Positions 50,410 to 59,608 are shown, counted from the stretch's first letter. The stretch: 64,000 nt of DNA from Arenimonas sp. (GCA_019459145.1 JAIBEK010000067.1:55814-119813); one strand, 5' to 3'. Notes: a model not told the origin generated them from the letters alone. A program made the numbers and translations.

Positions 50410-51861
50410 ATGACCGTGCTTGGCCTGAAGATCAACAATCTCGATCAGGGTGCTTCCGATGGACGGACATTCACCCGCATCAATCCGATTTCGGGCGAGG
50501 TCGCCTCGGAAGTGGCTGCGGCCTCGCTGGAGGACGCGCGACAGGCCGTGAATGCTGCCGCCAAGGCCTTTCCAGCCTGGGCGGCAACGGGACCCGGCCT
50601 GCGTCGCAAGATCCTTCTGGCCGCGGCCGACAAGCTCCAGGCGCGGGTCGATGACTTCATCAAGGCGATGGCTGAGGAAACCGGCGCGACGGCTGGCTGG
50701 GCAGGGTTCAATGTCAAGCTTGCCTCCGACATGTTGCGCGAGGCGGCAGCGATGACGACGCAGATCACCGGGGAAATCATTCCCTCGGAACGTCCCGGAT
50801 CGCTGTCGATGGGCGTGCGTCAGCCGGCGGGCGTCGTCCTTTCGATCGCGCCGTGGAATGCGCCGGTGATCCTCGGCGTACGGTCGCTCGCCATGCCGCT
50901 TGCCTGCGGCAATACGGTGGTGATGAAGACCTCGGAAATCTGCCCGCGCACGCACCGGCTGATCATCGACATCCTGCACGAGGCGGGCCTGCCCGAAGGC
51001 GTGCTGAATGCCGTCTCCAATGCGCCAGAGGATGCCGCCGCGATCGTCGAGACGATGATCGCTCATCCGGCGGTCCGCCGGATCAATTTTACCGGCTCGA
51101 CCCGGGTTGGGCGGATCATCGCCGAAACGGCGGGCCGCTATCTCAAGCCCGCGCTGCTCGAACTCGGGGGCAAGGCGCCCTTCGTCGTGCTCGACGATGC
51201 CGACATCGACCAGGCGGTCGCGGCGGCCGCCTTCGGCGCCTATATGAACCAGGGCCAGATCTGCATGTCGACGGAGCGGATCGTCGTCGACGAGACGGTT
51301 GCGGACCAGTTCGTCGCGGCACTTGCCGCCAAGGCGAGGACGCTCGTCGCCGGCGACCCGCGTGTCGGCGACACCCCGCTCGGTTCCGTCGTCGACGGCC
51401 ATGCGGCGCGACGGATCGACCAGTTGATCCGCGATGCTGTGGCCAAGGGTGCCGTTCTTTCCGCAGGTGGCGGCATGGACGGCACGATCGTCGAGGCGAC
51501 GTTGCTCGACCGCGTGACGCCGGCCATGCGCATCTATGCGGAGGAGAGTTTCGGACCGGTGGTTGCGGTGATGCGGGTGGGCTCTATCGACGAGGCGGTA
51601 CGGGTTGCCAACGATACCGAATATGGCCTGTCGGCGGCGGTCTTCGGCCGCGACGTCAATCGTGCCATGCAGGTGGCGCGGCGGATCGAATCCGGCATTT
51701 GCCATATCAACGGCCCGACTGTGCACGACGAGGCGCAGGTGCCGTTCGGCGGGGTCAAGCAATCCGGCTATGGCCGCTTCGGCGGGCGGGCGGGCATCGC
51801 CGAATTCACCGAACTTCGCTGGATCACCGTACAGGACGGACCGATCCATTATCCCATCTGA
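50410..51861 (+). CDS. NAD(P)-dependent aldehyde dehydrogenase, salicylaldehyde/vanillin dehydrogenase-like
   Basis: 483-aa aldehyde dehydrogenase. Catalytic C285 in NQGQICMSTER and general base E251 in LLELGGKAPF are present, with IAPWNAPVILGVRSLAMPLA as the NAD-domain strand. The ending FTELRWITVQDGPIHYPI is typical of salicylaldehyde and vanillin dehydrogenases. It would oxidise an aromatic aldehyde to the acid. GGAG lies 6 bases before the ATG at 50410; an ATG at 50398 is less well placed. Same transcript as the second liv importer, so import and oxidation of an aromatic compound is the likely theme. No ring-cleavage gene is nearby. Confidence 0.88.
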   Translation: MTVLGLKINNLDQGASDGRTFTRINPISGEVASEVAAASLEDARQAVNAAAKAFPAWAATGPGLRRKILLAAADKLQARVDDFIKAMAEETGATAGWAGFNVKLASDMLREAAAMTTQITGEIIPSERPGSLSMGVRQPAGVVLSIAPWNAPVILGVRSLAMPLACGNTVVMKTSEICPRTHRLIIDILHEAGLPEGVLNAVSNAPEDAAAIVETMIAHPAVRRINFTGSTRVGRIIAETAGRYLKPALLELGGKAPFVVLDDADIDQAVAAAAFGAYMNQGQICMSTERIVVDETVADQFVAALAAKARTLVAGDPRVGDTPLGSVVDGHAARRIDQLIRDAVAKGAVLSAGGGMDGTIVEATLLDRVTPAMRIYAEESFGPVVAVMRVGSIDEAVRVANDTEYGLSAAVFGRDVNRAMQVARRIESGICHINGPTVHDEAQVPFGGVKQSGYGRFGGRAGIAEFTELRWITVQDGPIHYPI

Positions 51862-52087
51862 CCCACGGCAGGGCCGGCCCGTTCCGCAGCCGTGCGCCCG
51901 GAAGCGCGCGGATGAGACGGCCCGGATCGACGGCGTCGGCGGTCGTCTTAAGAAGGGGAAAGCCGCGCGAGGTGGCTGTCCTCCTCGATCGCGTCATCTA
52001 TAGTCGCGCGGCGTCGTCCGTCTGCGGACGGCACGTCCGGCCTGCCTCGGCGGCCGGCAGGGAAGGTCAGTACCACCACAATCGGGA

Positions 52088-52864
52088 GTGAAAGAGTTGA
52101 AGAATCCGCTGTTCAGCCTTGAAGGCAAGACCGCCCTTGTCACCGGCTCGTCGCGTGGCCTCGGACAGGCGATTGCCACCGGTCTCGCCGAAGCCGGCGC
52201 GCGGCTGGTGCTGAACGGCATGGATGCCGACCGGCTGGCGAAAGCCGCCGACGCCTTGCGGTCGCAAGGATTTACCGTTCTCGCCGAGCCGTTCGACGTG
52301 ACCGACGAGGGAGCCGTCGTCGCCGCCTTCCAGCGCCTGGATGCCGCCGGTGTCGAAATCGACATTCTCGTCAACAATGCCGGCATCCAGTTGCGCAAGC
52401 CGCTCGTCGAGCTCAATGCCGAGGAATGGCGACGGGTGATCGACACGAACCTGACCAGCGCCTTCTTCGTCGGCCGCGAGGCTGCCAGGCGCATGATCCC
52501 GCGCGGCTACGGCAAGATCGTCAATATCGGCTCGCTGATGAGCGCCTTTGCCCGTCCGACGGTTGCGCCCTACACGGCGGCGAAAGGCGGTATCAAGCTC
52601 CTGACCCAGTCGATGGCGGCCGAGTGGGCCGAGCACGGCATCCAGGCCAATGCCATCGGCCCGGGCTACATGTTGACCGACATGAACGAGGCGCTGACCA
52701 GCAATCCGCAGTTCGACGCCTGGGTGAAGGGACGCACGCCGTCGCGGCGCTGGGGCCGTCCGGAGGAGCTGGTCGGGGCGGCCGTTTTCCTCGTCTCGTC
52801 CGCTTCCGATTATGTCAACGGCCAGATCATCTATGTCGACGGCGGCATGAGCGCCGTGCTCTGA
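52088..52864 (+). CDS. Short-chain dehydrogenase, gluconate 5-dehydrogenase-like
   Basis: 258-aa SDR. Cofactor motif TGSSRGLG (19-26), NNAG (96-99) and catalytic S149, Y162 and K166 (YTAAK) are intact; NPLFSLEGKTALVTGSSRG and YVDGGMSAVL resemble gluconate 5-dehydrogenases and related sugar-acid SDRs. It begins with GTG at 52088; a TTG at 52097 is a serious alternative because GGGAG (52084-52088) is then 8 bases upstream. It stands alone downstream of a 226-base gap with no gene, next to sugar-acid genes, so oxidation of an aldonate or polyol is likely but unproven. Confidence 0.86.
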   Translation: MKELKNPLFSLEGKTALVTGSSRGLGQAIATGLAEAGARLVLNGMDADRLAKAADALRSQGFTVLAEPFDVTDEGAVVAAFQRLDAAGVEIDILVNNAGIQLRKPLVELNAEEWRRVIDTNLTSAFFVGREAARRMIPRGYGKIVNIGSLMSAFARPTVAPYTAAKGGIKLLTQSMAAEWAEHGIQANAIGPGYMLTDMNEALTSNPQFDAWVKGRTPSRRWGRPEELVGAAVFLVSSASDYVNGQIIYVDGGMSAVL

Positions 52865-52872
52865 CACGTGAA

Positions 52873-52901
52873 AACGCCGCCGGGCCTTTCAGCCGGGCGT
52901 T
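52873..52901. terminator. Probable terminator hairpin between convergent SDR and msrA genes
   Basis: AACGC and CCGG on the left pair with CCGG and GCGTT on the right, with a two-base bulge (52873-52883 with 52893-52901). No T run follows, so efficiency is uncertain, but convergent genes on both sides make a terminator plausible. Confidence 0.45.
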
Positions 52902-52923
52902 CCATGTCTGTCTGTTGCTTCGC

Positions 52924-53433
52924 TCAGGCGGCGCGGCGGGGCAGTTTCCAGTTCGGCCGCGGGAAATGGCAGGTATAGCCGTTCGGAATACGTTCCAGGT
53001 AGTCCTGGTGCTCCGGCTCCGCTTCCCAAAAATCGCCGACGGGCTCGACCTCGGTCACCACCTTGCCGGGCCACAGGCCTGACGCGTCGACGTCGGCGAT
53101 GGTGTCCTCGGCCACGCGCTTCTGCTCGTCGCTCGTATGGTAGATCGCCGAGCGGTAGCTCATGCCGATGTCGTTGCCCTGGCGGTTGGGCGTGGTCGGA
53201 TCATGGATCTGGAAGAAGAATTCCAGAAGGTCGCGGTAGCTGATCTTCGCCGGGTCGAAGGTGATCTCGATGGCTTCGGCATGGGTGCCGTGATTGCGGT
53301 AGGTGGCGTTGGCCACGTCGCCGCCGGTATAGCCGACGCGGGTGGAGATAACGCCCGGCATCCTGCGGATCAGTTGCTGCATGCCCCAGAAGCATCCGCC
53401 AGCCAATACGGCGCGTTCGGTATTTGTCGTCAT
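52924..53433 (-). CDS. msrA: Peptide-methionine (S)-S-oxide reductase MsrA
   Basis: 169 aa, normal MsrA length. The active-site motif GGCFWG (C14) and the family blocks [18 protein letters not shown] and YRSAIY are present. It repairs oxidised methionine in proteins using thioredoxin; only one resolving-type cysteine (YTCHFP near the C-terminus) is seen. It is a general repair gene and probably a bystander between the sugar-acid genes. Confidence 0.96.
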   Translation of the reverse strand: MTTNTERAVLAGGCFWGMQQLIRRMPGVISTRVGYTGGDVANATYRNHGTHAEAIEITFDPAKISYRDLLEFFFQIHDPTTPNRQGNDIGMSYRSAIYHTSDEQKRVAEDTIADVDASGLWPGKVVTEVEPVGDFWEAEPEHQDYLERIPNGYTCHFPRPNWKLPRRAA

Positions 53434-53473
53434 GCCATCCTCCGTGGGGTGAGAGTTCCCCCCTTAGATGGGG

Positions 53474-53509
53474 CTTGCGGCCCGCAAGGTCAAACCGGCG
53501 GGCCGCAAG
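53474..53509. terminator. Strong hairpin between ilvD/edd-type gene and msrA
   Basis: CTTGCGGCCCGC (53474-53485) and GCGGGCCGCAAG (53498-53509) are a perfect 12-base inverted repeat with a 12-base loop, 47 bases after the stop of the dehydratase gene and 40 bases before the msrA start (both minus strand). No T run follows; a terminator or mRNA-end stabiliser is likely. Confidence 0.6.
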
Positions 53510-53555
53510 GAACGCGGATGTGATCGGGGGTAGGGCTGCCGCGATCGAACTGGCG

Positions 53556-55340
53556 TCAGTGGTTGTGGCGCGGTGGCGTCTTCGCCAGCTGGCGGAATTC
53601 GTCCGCGCCCTTGATCGTCGCTCCTTCGGAGAGCTGGGTGACGGTCTGGCGGTAGATCCGCTGCCACGGGGTCGCATCGGCCGGCACCTTGGGGATGCCC
53701 TCACCCTTGCGGCGGGCGATCTCTTCTTCGTCCACCAGCATGTCGCACAGACCTTGGTTGAAGTCGATGCGGATGACGTCACCGGTCCTGACCCAGGCGA
53801 GCCCGCCACCGGCCGCGCTTTCCGGCGAGGCGTTGAGGATCGATGGGCTGTCGGCGGTGCCCGACTGGCGGCCGTCGCCGATGGTCGGCAGGCTCATGAT
53901 CCCCTTTTTCAGCAGGTGATCCGGCGGCTGCATGTTGACCACCTCGGCCGAGCCCGGCCAGCCCATGGGGCCGGCGCCGCGGATAACCAGGATGGTGTTC
54001 TCGTCGATGTCTAGGGCCGGATCGTTGATGCGGGCGTGATAGTCCTCCGAACCGTCGAAGACGACGGCCTTGCCCTCGAACACGCCTTCGCGGCCCGGCT
54101 CCTGCAGGTAACGCTCGCGGAAGCCTTCCGAAACGACGCTCATCTTCATGATGGCGAAGTCGAACAGATTGCCCTTCAGCACCAGGAAGCCGGCGCGTTC
54201 GCGCATCGGGGCATCATACGGCTTGATGACTTCGCGGTCGTCCGACTCGCGGCCTTCGAGGTTTTCGGCCATGGTCTTGCCGGTGACTGTCGGACAAGTG
54301 CCGTCGAGCTTGCCGGCTTTCAGCAGTTCCCACATGATCGCCGGTACGCCGCCGGCGCGGTGGAAGCGTTCGCCGAGATAGGCGCCGGCCGGCTGGACAT
54401 TGGCGAGCAGTGGAATATCGAAGCCGTGCACCTGCCAGTCATCCGGGTGGAGTTCGACCCCGGCATGCTTGGCCATGGCGGCGAGATGCGGCTGGGCATT
54501 GGTCGAGCCGCCGATGGCCGAATTGACCCGGATGGCGTTGAGGAAGGCCGAGCGCGTCAGGATGTCTGACGGCTTGATGTCCTGGAGCACCAGCTCGACC
54601 GCGCGGCGGCCGGTGCGATAGGCCATCTGGCCGCGTTCGCGATAGGCGGCCGGAATGGCGGCGCAACCGGTCAGCGACATGCCGAGCGCCTCGGCCATGG
54701 CATTCATCGTCGAAGCCGTGCCCATGGTGTTGCAGTGGCCGACGGACGGCGCCGAATCCAGTGCCGCCTCGAGAAATTCCTCGCGGGTGATCTCGCCGGC
54801 GGCGAACTTGCGGCGCGAGCGCCAGATCACGGTGCCGGAGCCGACCAGATCGCCGTCATGCCAGCCGTCGAGCATCGGACCGCCGGAAAAGACGATGGCC
54901 GGCAGGTCGACGGTCGAGGCTGCCATCAGGGCCGACGGCGTGGTCTTGTCGCAGCCGGTGGTGAGGATGACGCCATCGAGCGGGTAGCCGTAGAGGATTT
55001 CGACCAGGCCGAGATAGGCGAGGTTGCGGTCGAGCGCCGCCGTCGGGCGCTTGCAGTTTTCGAACAGCGGATGGGTGGGAAACTCGATCGGGATGCCGCC
55101 GGCATCGCGAATGCCGTCGCGAAGGCGCTTGGCGAGGTCGAGGTGGTGGCGATTGCAGGGGTTGAGGTCGCTGCCGGATTGGGCGATGCCGATGATCGGC
55201 TTGCCGGAGCGCAACTCTTCCGGCGTCGTGCCGTAGTTCATGAAGCGCTCGAGATAGAGCGCGGTCAGGTCCAGGTGGTCGGGATTGTCGAACCAATCCT
55301 GCGAGCGCAGGCGGCGGGGCTTGTTCTGGTCGTCGCTCAT
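53556..55340 (-). CDS. IlvD/Edd family sugar-acid dehydratase (L-arabonate / D-xylonate dehydratase-like)
   Basis: 594-aa dehydratase with the cluster ligands C62, C130 and C203 (SDLNPCNRHH, LTTGCDKTTPS, GHCNTMGTAS), the three-cysteine pattern of 2Fe-2S pentonate dehydratases such as rhizobial L-arabinonate dehydratase and Caulobacter xylonate dehydratase. It removes water from an aldonate to give a 2-keto-3-deoxy acid. LRSQDWFDNPDHLDLTALY at the N-terminus is typical of the pentonate subgroup. The start overlaps the stop of the upstream dehydrogenase by four bases (ATGA); it is last in the denD-like/dehydrogenase/dehydratase operon. Exact sugar acid unknown. Confidence 0.92.
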   Translation of the reverse strand: MSDDQNKPRRLRSQDWFDNPDHLDLTALYLERFMNYGTTPEELRSGKPIIGIAQSGSDLNPCNRHHLDLAKRLRDGIRDAGGIPIEFPTHPLFENCKRPTAALDRNLAYLGLVEILYGYPLDGVILTTGCDKTTPSALMAASTVDLPAIVFSGGPMLDGWHDGDLVGSGTVIWRSRRKFAAGEITREEFLEAALDSAPSVGHCNTMGTASTMNAMAEALGMSLTGCAAIPAAYRERGQMAYRTGRRAVELVLQDIKPSDILTRSAFLNAIRVNSAIGGSTNAQPHLAAMAKHAGVELHPDDWQVHGFDIPLLANVQPAGAYLGERFHRAGGVPAIMWELLKAGKLDGTCPTVTGKTMAENLEGRESDDREVIKPYDAPMRERAGFLVLKGNLFDFAIMKMSVVSEGFRERYLQEPGREGVFEGKAVVFDGSEDYHARINDPALDIDENTILVIRGAGPMGWPGSAEVVNMQPPDHLLKKGIMSLPTIGDGRQSGTADSPSILNASPESAAGGGLAWVRTGDVIRIDFNQGLCDMLVDEEEIARRKGEGIPKVPADATPWQRIYRQTVTQLSEGATIKGADEFRQLAKTPPRHNH

Positions 55341-56254
55341 CGGTTTTCCTCCCCCAGGGGTTTATTGATCTTCTCGAGATGCAGCAGGAGGCCACTATGG
55401 TCCGTATCGCCGCCGCCGTCCGCAACGAAATCGCGGAACTCGTCGCGGATCATGGCGGTCAGTGGCAGGTCGAGACAGAACAGGTCGGCCATGGCGGCGA
55501 CCGCATCGAGGTCTTTCAATTGCAGGCGCGAAGGTCCACCGGGCGCAAAGCTGCGGTTCACCATGCGGCCGCCATGCAGGTCGAGGATGCGGCTTTCGGC
55601 AAAGCCGCCGCGGATCGCCTCGCGGAACTTCTCGCGGCTGGCGCCGCCGGCCTCGACCAGGATCATCGCTTCGGCGATCGCGCCGATGGTGATGGCGACG
55701 ATCTGCTGGTTGGCGAGCTTGCAGATCTGCCCGGCGCCCGACGGGCCGACATGGGTGACGCGGCCAAGGGCTGCAAAGACGTCGGCCAGGCTCCCGACGA
55801 TGGCCGCATCGCCGCCGGCCATGATGGCGAGCGTGCCCCCTTCGGCGCCGACCACCCCGCCCGACACCGGAGCATCGATGTGGTGTACCTGCCGTTGACG
55901 CAGCGTGTCGGCATGCTCGCGGGCGACCGGCGGCGCGATCGACGAGGTGTCGACGACGATCGCGCCGGGTTTCAACAGGTCGGCGACGCCCTGCTCGAAC
56001 AGCACGTCGGTGACGGCCTGGCCGTCGCTCAGCATGGTGAAGACGATATCGGCGCCGCGCACGGCATCCGCTGCGGAGGCGGAAACAGCAGCGCCGTCCT
56101 TGGAGAGCGTTTCGGCCTTGGACGGGTCGCGATTCCACACGGTGACGGCGAAGCCTGCCTTGAGGAGACGGCGTGCCATCGGTGCGCCCATCAGGCCGGT
56201 GCCGAGAAAGGCGATCTGGCGCGATCTGGCGCCTACACTGTCGGAAGGGGTCAC
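55337..56254 (-). CDS. 3-hydroxyisobutyrate dehydrogenase family NAD(P)-dependent oxidoreductase
   Basis: 305-aa beta-hydroxyacid dehydrogenase. Rossmann motif FLGTGLMGAPMA (about 17-28), substrate loop DAPVSGGVVGAEGG (128-140), and catalytic K179 in GAGQICKLANQQ are present. Relatives include 2-hydroxy-3-oxopropionate reductase, 3-hydroxyisobutyrate dehydrogenase and L-threonate dehydrogenase (LtnD). It begins at a GTG whose first four bases overlap the upstream stop (GTGA); GGGGG lies just upstream. The neighbours favour a four- or five-carbon sugar acid as substrate. Confidence 0.9.
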   Translation of the reverse strand: MTPSDSVGARSRQIAFLGTGLMGAPMARRLLKAGFAVTVWNRDPSKAETLSKDGAAVSASAADAVRGADIVFTMLSDGQAVTDVLFEQGVADLLKPGAIVVDTSSIAPPVAREHADTLRQRQVHHIDAPVSGGVVGAEGGTLAIMAGGDAAIVGSLADVFAALGRVTHVGPSGAGQICKLANQQIVAITIGAIAEAMILVEAGGASREKFREAIRGGFAESRILDLHGGRMVNRSFAPGGPSRLQLKDLDAVAAMADLFCLDLPLTAMIRDEFRDFVADGGGDTDHSGLLLHLEKINKPLGEENR

Positions 56255-57234
56255 AGCTTGCCCCCGAGTTCGTCTTCGACATGCACGCGGATGATTTCGT
56301 CGAACGAAGTTTCGGCGGTGAAGCCGAGCTCGCGGGCGCGCTTGGCCTCGAAGCCCGGCGCCCAGCCGGCGCACATGCGCATGATCATCTCGTCGGGCTC
56401 GCGGCGGATGAGGTTGACGGCCTTGTCACCGGCAATACGACGCAGAGCCTCGATCTGTTCGCCCACGGTGGCGCTCAAGCCCGGCATGGAGAGGTTGCGA
56501 CGCGGGCCGACCTTCTCGACGTCGATGGTCGCGCCGTGGATCAGGAAGCCGACGGCCGAGCGCGGCGAGGCGTGCCAGTGGCGCACGTCGTCGGAGACGG
56601 GAAGCACGGCCTCCTGGCCGACCAGCGGCTCGCGCAGGATGTTGGAGAAGAAGCCGGAGGCGGCCTTGTTGGGCTTGCCGGGGCGGATGCAGATGGTCGG
56701 AAGACGGATGCCGATGCCGTCGAAGAATCCGCGGCGCGAATAATCGGACAGCAGGAGCTCGCAGATGGCCTTCTGGGTGCCGTAGCTGGTCAGCGGCGTG
56801 GTGTGGAATTCGTCGGGGATCGGATAGGGCAGCGGTGCGCCGAAGACGGCGATCGAGGAGGTGAAGACCACCCGCGGCTTGTAGCCGTCCTTGCCGTTGG
56901 CGATGCGGATGGCGTCGAACAGATAGCGCGTGCCGTCGAGATTGATACGATAGCCTTTTTCGAAATCGAGTTCGGCCTCGCCCGAAACGATGGCCGCCAG
57001 ATGGAAGATCGCGTCCGGACGGCTGGCAATCAGGCGGTCCGCTTCGCCCGGCGCCGAGAGGTCGACGGTTTCGAGCGTGACTTTGCCGGTGAAGCCGGCC
57101 GGCGCGTCGGGCGTGACCACATCGACCAGGGTCATGGCATCGATGGCTTTGCCGCCGAGCGCGCCGTCGCGGGTCAGGCGGTCGGCGAGTTTGCGGCCAA
57201 CCATGCCGGCGGCGCCGATAATCAGGATATGCAT
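56251..57234 (-). CDS. NAD-dependent epimerase/dehydratase family protein, D-erythronate dehydrogenase (DenD)-like
   Basis: 327-aa extended SDR. NAD-binding GAAGMVG (7-13), and catalytic Y151/K155 in TSYGTQKAICE are present. The sequence MHILIIGAAGMVGRKLADRL with an HLAAIVSGEAELDFEKGY segment is like DenD, which oxidises D-erythronate at C2; uronate dehydrogenases are more distant relatives. The ATG at 57234 follows AGGAGGAGG; a frame up to 57291 is rejected. It is the first gene of its minus-strand operon, divergent from the FAD-linked dehydrogenase across a palindrome-rich 177-base control region. The kinase, isomerase and aldolase of the known erythronate route are absent here. Confidence 0.85.
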   Translation of the reverse strand: MHILIIGAAGMVGRKLADRLTRDGALGGKAIDAMTLVDVVTPDAPAGFTGKVTLETVDLSAPGEADRLIASRPDAIFHLAAIVSGEAELDFEKGYRINLDGTRYLFDAIRIANGKDGYKPRVVFTSSIAVFGAPLPYPIPDEFHTTPLTSYGTQKAICELLLSDYSRRGFFDGIGIRLPTICIRPGKPNKAASGFFSNILREPLVGQEAVLPVSDDVRHWHASPRSAVGFLIHGATIDVEKVGPRRNLSMPGLSATVGEQIEALRRIAGDKAVNLIRREPDEMIMRMCAGWAPGFEAKRARELGFTAETSFDEIIRVHVEDELGGKL

Positions 57235-57296
57235 GGATCTTCCTCCTCCTGCGGGGCCGCTCCAGTCTAGCTTGGACAAAAGGCGGGCCACTCAAA

Positions 57297-57355
57297 ACAA
57301 TTATTGTAAGGTTGTCTGATAACCTTATATGATGGGTTTGAAAACACAATTATTG
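57297..57355. promoter_or_regulatory. Divergent control region with nested palindromes (GntR-type operator candidates)
   Basis: TAAGGTT-N7-AACCTTA (57307-57327) is a perfect inverted repeat; inside it lies TTGTCTGATAA (57312-57322), close to the FadR-family form TTGTC-N-GACAA. It is flanked by two copies of ACAATTATTG (57297-57306 and 57346-57355), the first being part of the palindrome ACAATTATTGT. TTGTCAGACA recurs in the operator at 59719. A GntR protein is encoded 1.5 kb away. Confidence 0.55.
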
Positions 57356-57411
57356 GCAATGTCGCCGCGCGCCTCAATCGGCAAGTTCTGCGGCCAACGG
57401 AGAATGCGATC

Positions 57412-58860
57412 TTGAGCGAACGGGGCGAGGCGGTGGTGGTGTCTGGTGACCAGCAGGAGGCGCTCCGCCGGGCGTTGGGGCCGGACATGGTGCTGGCGGG
57501 GGACGAGGTTGAGCGCTATTGCCGGGACTGGCATGGCGACGTGACCACCGGTGCGGTTGCCGTGCTGCGGCCCCGCACGACCGAGCAGGTCGCCGCCGCC
57601 GTGCGGGCCTGCGTTTCGCTCGGCCTTTCCATCGTGCCGCAGGGCGGCAATACCGGCCTCGTGCTCGGCGCCACGCCGGACCAACCCGACCGCCAGGTGG
57701 TGATCAGCCTCGAGCGCATGGCGCAGATCCGCAGCATTGACGCGGACGATTTCTCCGCCGTGGTCGAGGCGGGCTGCATCCTGTCGGAGTTCAAGGATGC
57801 CGTGGCGCGTCAGGGCATGTTCTTTCCGCTGGCGCTCGGCGCGCAAGGGTCTTGCCGGATCGGCGGCAATGTCTCGACCAATGCCGGCGGCATCAATGTG
57901 CTGCGCTATGGCATGACGCGCGAACTGGTGCTCGGCCTTGAGGTCGTCTTGCCTGACGGTACGATCTTCGACGGGCTGTCGACGCTGCGCAAGGACAATC
58001 GCGGCATCGACCTGAAGCAGATCTTCATCGGTGCCGAAGGCACGCTGGGGATCATTACCGCCGTCTCGGTCAAACTCATGCCCCAGCCAGACCAGGTCGC
58101 GACGGCGCTTGTCGGCCTGTACGCGCTGGATGACGTCATTTCCCTCTATCGCCGGGCCCGCCGCGATTGCTGCGATCTGCTTTCGGCTTTCGAGTTCATG
58201 CCGCCGCTGGCCTTCGTCCTGGCGCGCGAGGCGATACCCGATCTCGCCATGCCGATGGCGGGCGATTATCCGGCCTATGCCCTGATGGAAATCTCCGGTT
58301 CCGGCCTGGTCGACATCGCCGACCTTATGGAACGCTTCCTCGGGGGCGTGATGGAGGAGGGGCTGGTCGCCGACGGCGTCATTGCCACATCGGAGAGCCA
58401 GGCGCGTAATCTCTGGCTGTTCCGCGAAGGCATGAACGAGGGCCAGGCCAAGCGTGGCCCGCATCATCGCACCGATATTTCCGTGCCCCTGTCGCGGCTT
58501 GCCGATTTCGTCCGCGACGCGGAGGCGGCGCTCGCCGAAGCGCTGCCGGATTGTGTCAGCGTCTCTTATGGCCATGTCGGCGATGGCAATGTCCATCTCA
58601 ACGTCCTTCCGCCCGCGGGGCTTTCCCCCCAGGAATGTGCAGCGCAGATCTATGCCGCCAAGGGGGTGATCAACGCCGTGCTCGACAGATATCACGGCTC
58701 GATCAGCGCGGAGCATGGCATTGGACGGTTGAAGAAGGCGGATTTCGAGGCCCGCCTGCCGGCGGTTCGACGCAAGCTGCTGACGGCGCTCAAGGGAGCG
58801 GTCGATCCGACTTTCGTCATGAATCCGGGTTGCCAATTGAACTTTGTGGACAATTCGTAG
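57412..58860 (+). CDS. FAD-linked 2-hydroxyacid dehydrogenase (GlcD / D-2-hydroxyglutarate dehydrogenase family)
   Basis: 482-aa flavoprotein with the FAD_binding_4 domain (about 35-215; VPQGGNTGLVLGA, SCRIGGNVSTNAGGINVLRYG, GAEGTLGIITAVS) and the C-terminal FAD-oxidase domain ending HGSISAEHGIGRLKK and NPGCQLNF. SAEHGIG with VGDGNVHLN is the catalytic and metal-site signature of D-2-hydroxyglutarate and D-lactate dehydrogenases. It would oxidise a D-2-hydroxy acid and feed electrons to the respiratory chain. It starts with TTG at 57412, with CGGAG 9 bases before; no in-frame ATG occurs until about 57487. It precedes gntR by 31 bases. Confidence 0.9.
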   Translation: MSERGEAVVVSGDQQEALRRALGPDMVLAGDEVERYCRDWHGDVTTGAVAVLRPRTTEQVAAAVRACVSLGLSIVPQGGNTGLVLGATPDQPDRQVVISLERMAQIRSIDADDFSAVVEAGCILSEFKDAVARQGMFFPLALGAQGSCRIGGNVSTNAGGINVLRYGMTRELVLGLEVVLPDGTIFDGLSTLRKDNRGIDLKQIFIGAEGTLGIITAVSVKLMPQPDQVATALVGLYALDDVISLYRRARRDCCDLLSAFEFMPPLAFVLAREAIPDLAMPMAGDYPAYALMEISGSGLVDIADLMERFLGGVMEEGLVADGVIATSESQARNLWLFREGMNEGQAKRGPHHRTDISVPLSRLADFVRDAEAALAEALPDCVSVSYGHVGDGNVHLNVLPPAGLSPQECAAQIYAAKGVINAVLDRYHGSISAEHGIGRLKKADFEARLPAVRRKLLTALKGAVDPTFVMNPGCQLNFVDNS

Positions 58861-58891
58861 ACAAACGCCGGGGACGGCCAGGAGGGGCGGC

Positions 58892-59608
58892 ATGACGGTG
58901 GGTTTTGGTCAGATCAGGCGCAACGAGCATTTACCGGCGCGCATTTCCTCGCAGATTGCCCGCGACATTGCGGAAGGCCGCATCGCGCCCGGCGAGAAAC
59001 TGCCGACCGAGCATGTCCTTGCCAAGGGTTTCGGCGTCAGCCGCTCGGTCGTGCGCGAGGCGATCGCCCAGTTGCGCAACGAAGGCCTGGTGGAGACCCG
59101 CCAGGGCGTCGGCGCCTTCGTCACCGAACATCGGGGCCGGCAATCGATCCGCATCGAGCAGGACGACCTGCATGACCGCAAGAGTTTCCGCGAATTGTTC
59201 CAACTGCGTCTGCCACTCGAAATCGAGGCGGCCGGTCTGGCGGCGGTGCATCACGACCGGGGCGACCTCGACAAGCTGGACGAGACGCTGACGGCCATGA
59301 CGGGTGCCGACAAATGGACGGACCAGGGCATCGTTGCCGACCTCGCCTTTCACCGCGTTGTCGCCGCCGCCACCAAGAACGAGTATTTTTCGCTGTTCAT
59401 CGGCTTCATTGCCGAACGCATCAGCCTGGCGATCAATGCCGCGCGGGCCGCGGCGGTGCTGGAGGAAATCGTCGAGGTGACGATCGCCGAACATCTGGCG
59501 ATCCGCGAGGCCATTGCCAGCCGCGATCCGCAGCGGGCGCGCGAGGCGATGCGCCGTCACCTGCTGGGAGCCACCGGAAGGCTCGGCCTGACGCTGGAAT
59601 CCTACTGA
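58892..59608 (+). CDS. GntR family regulator, FadR (FCD) subfamily
   Basis: 238 aa. Winged helix at about 12-80 (ISSQIARDIAEGRIAPGEKL, LAKGFGVSRSVVREAIAQLR, TRQGVGAFV) and a C-terminal helical FCD ligand domain (about 100-225) with metal-ligand-like D and H residues (DLAFHRVVAAA, EHLAIREAI). AGGAGGGG precedes the ATG. Such regulators are usually released by the pathway substrate (a sugar acid or keto acid). Inverted repeats TTGTCAG-N5-CTGACAA downstream and TTGTCTGATAA upstream are the likely sites, giving control of all three transcription units in this cluster. Confidence 0.92.
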   Translation: MTVGFGQIRRNEHLPARISSQIARDIAEGRIAPGEKLPTEHVLAKGFGVSRSVVREAIAQLRNEGLVETRQGVGAFVTEHRGRQSIRIEQDDLHDRKSFRELFQLRLPLEIEAAGLAAVHHDRGDLDKLDETLTAMTGADKWTDQGIVADLAFHRVVAAATKNEYFSLFIGFIAERISLAINAARAAAVLEEIVEVTIAEHLAIREAIASRDPQRAREAMRRHLLGATGRLGLTLESY

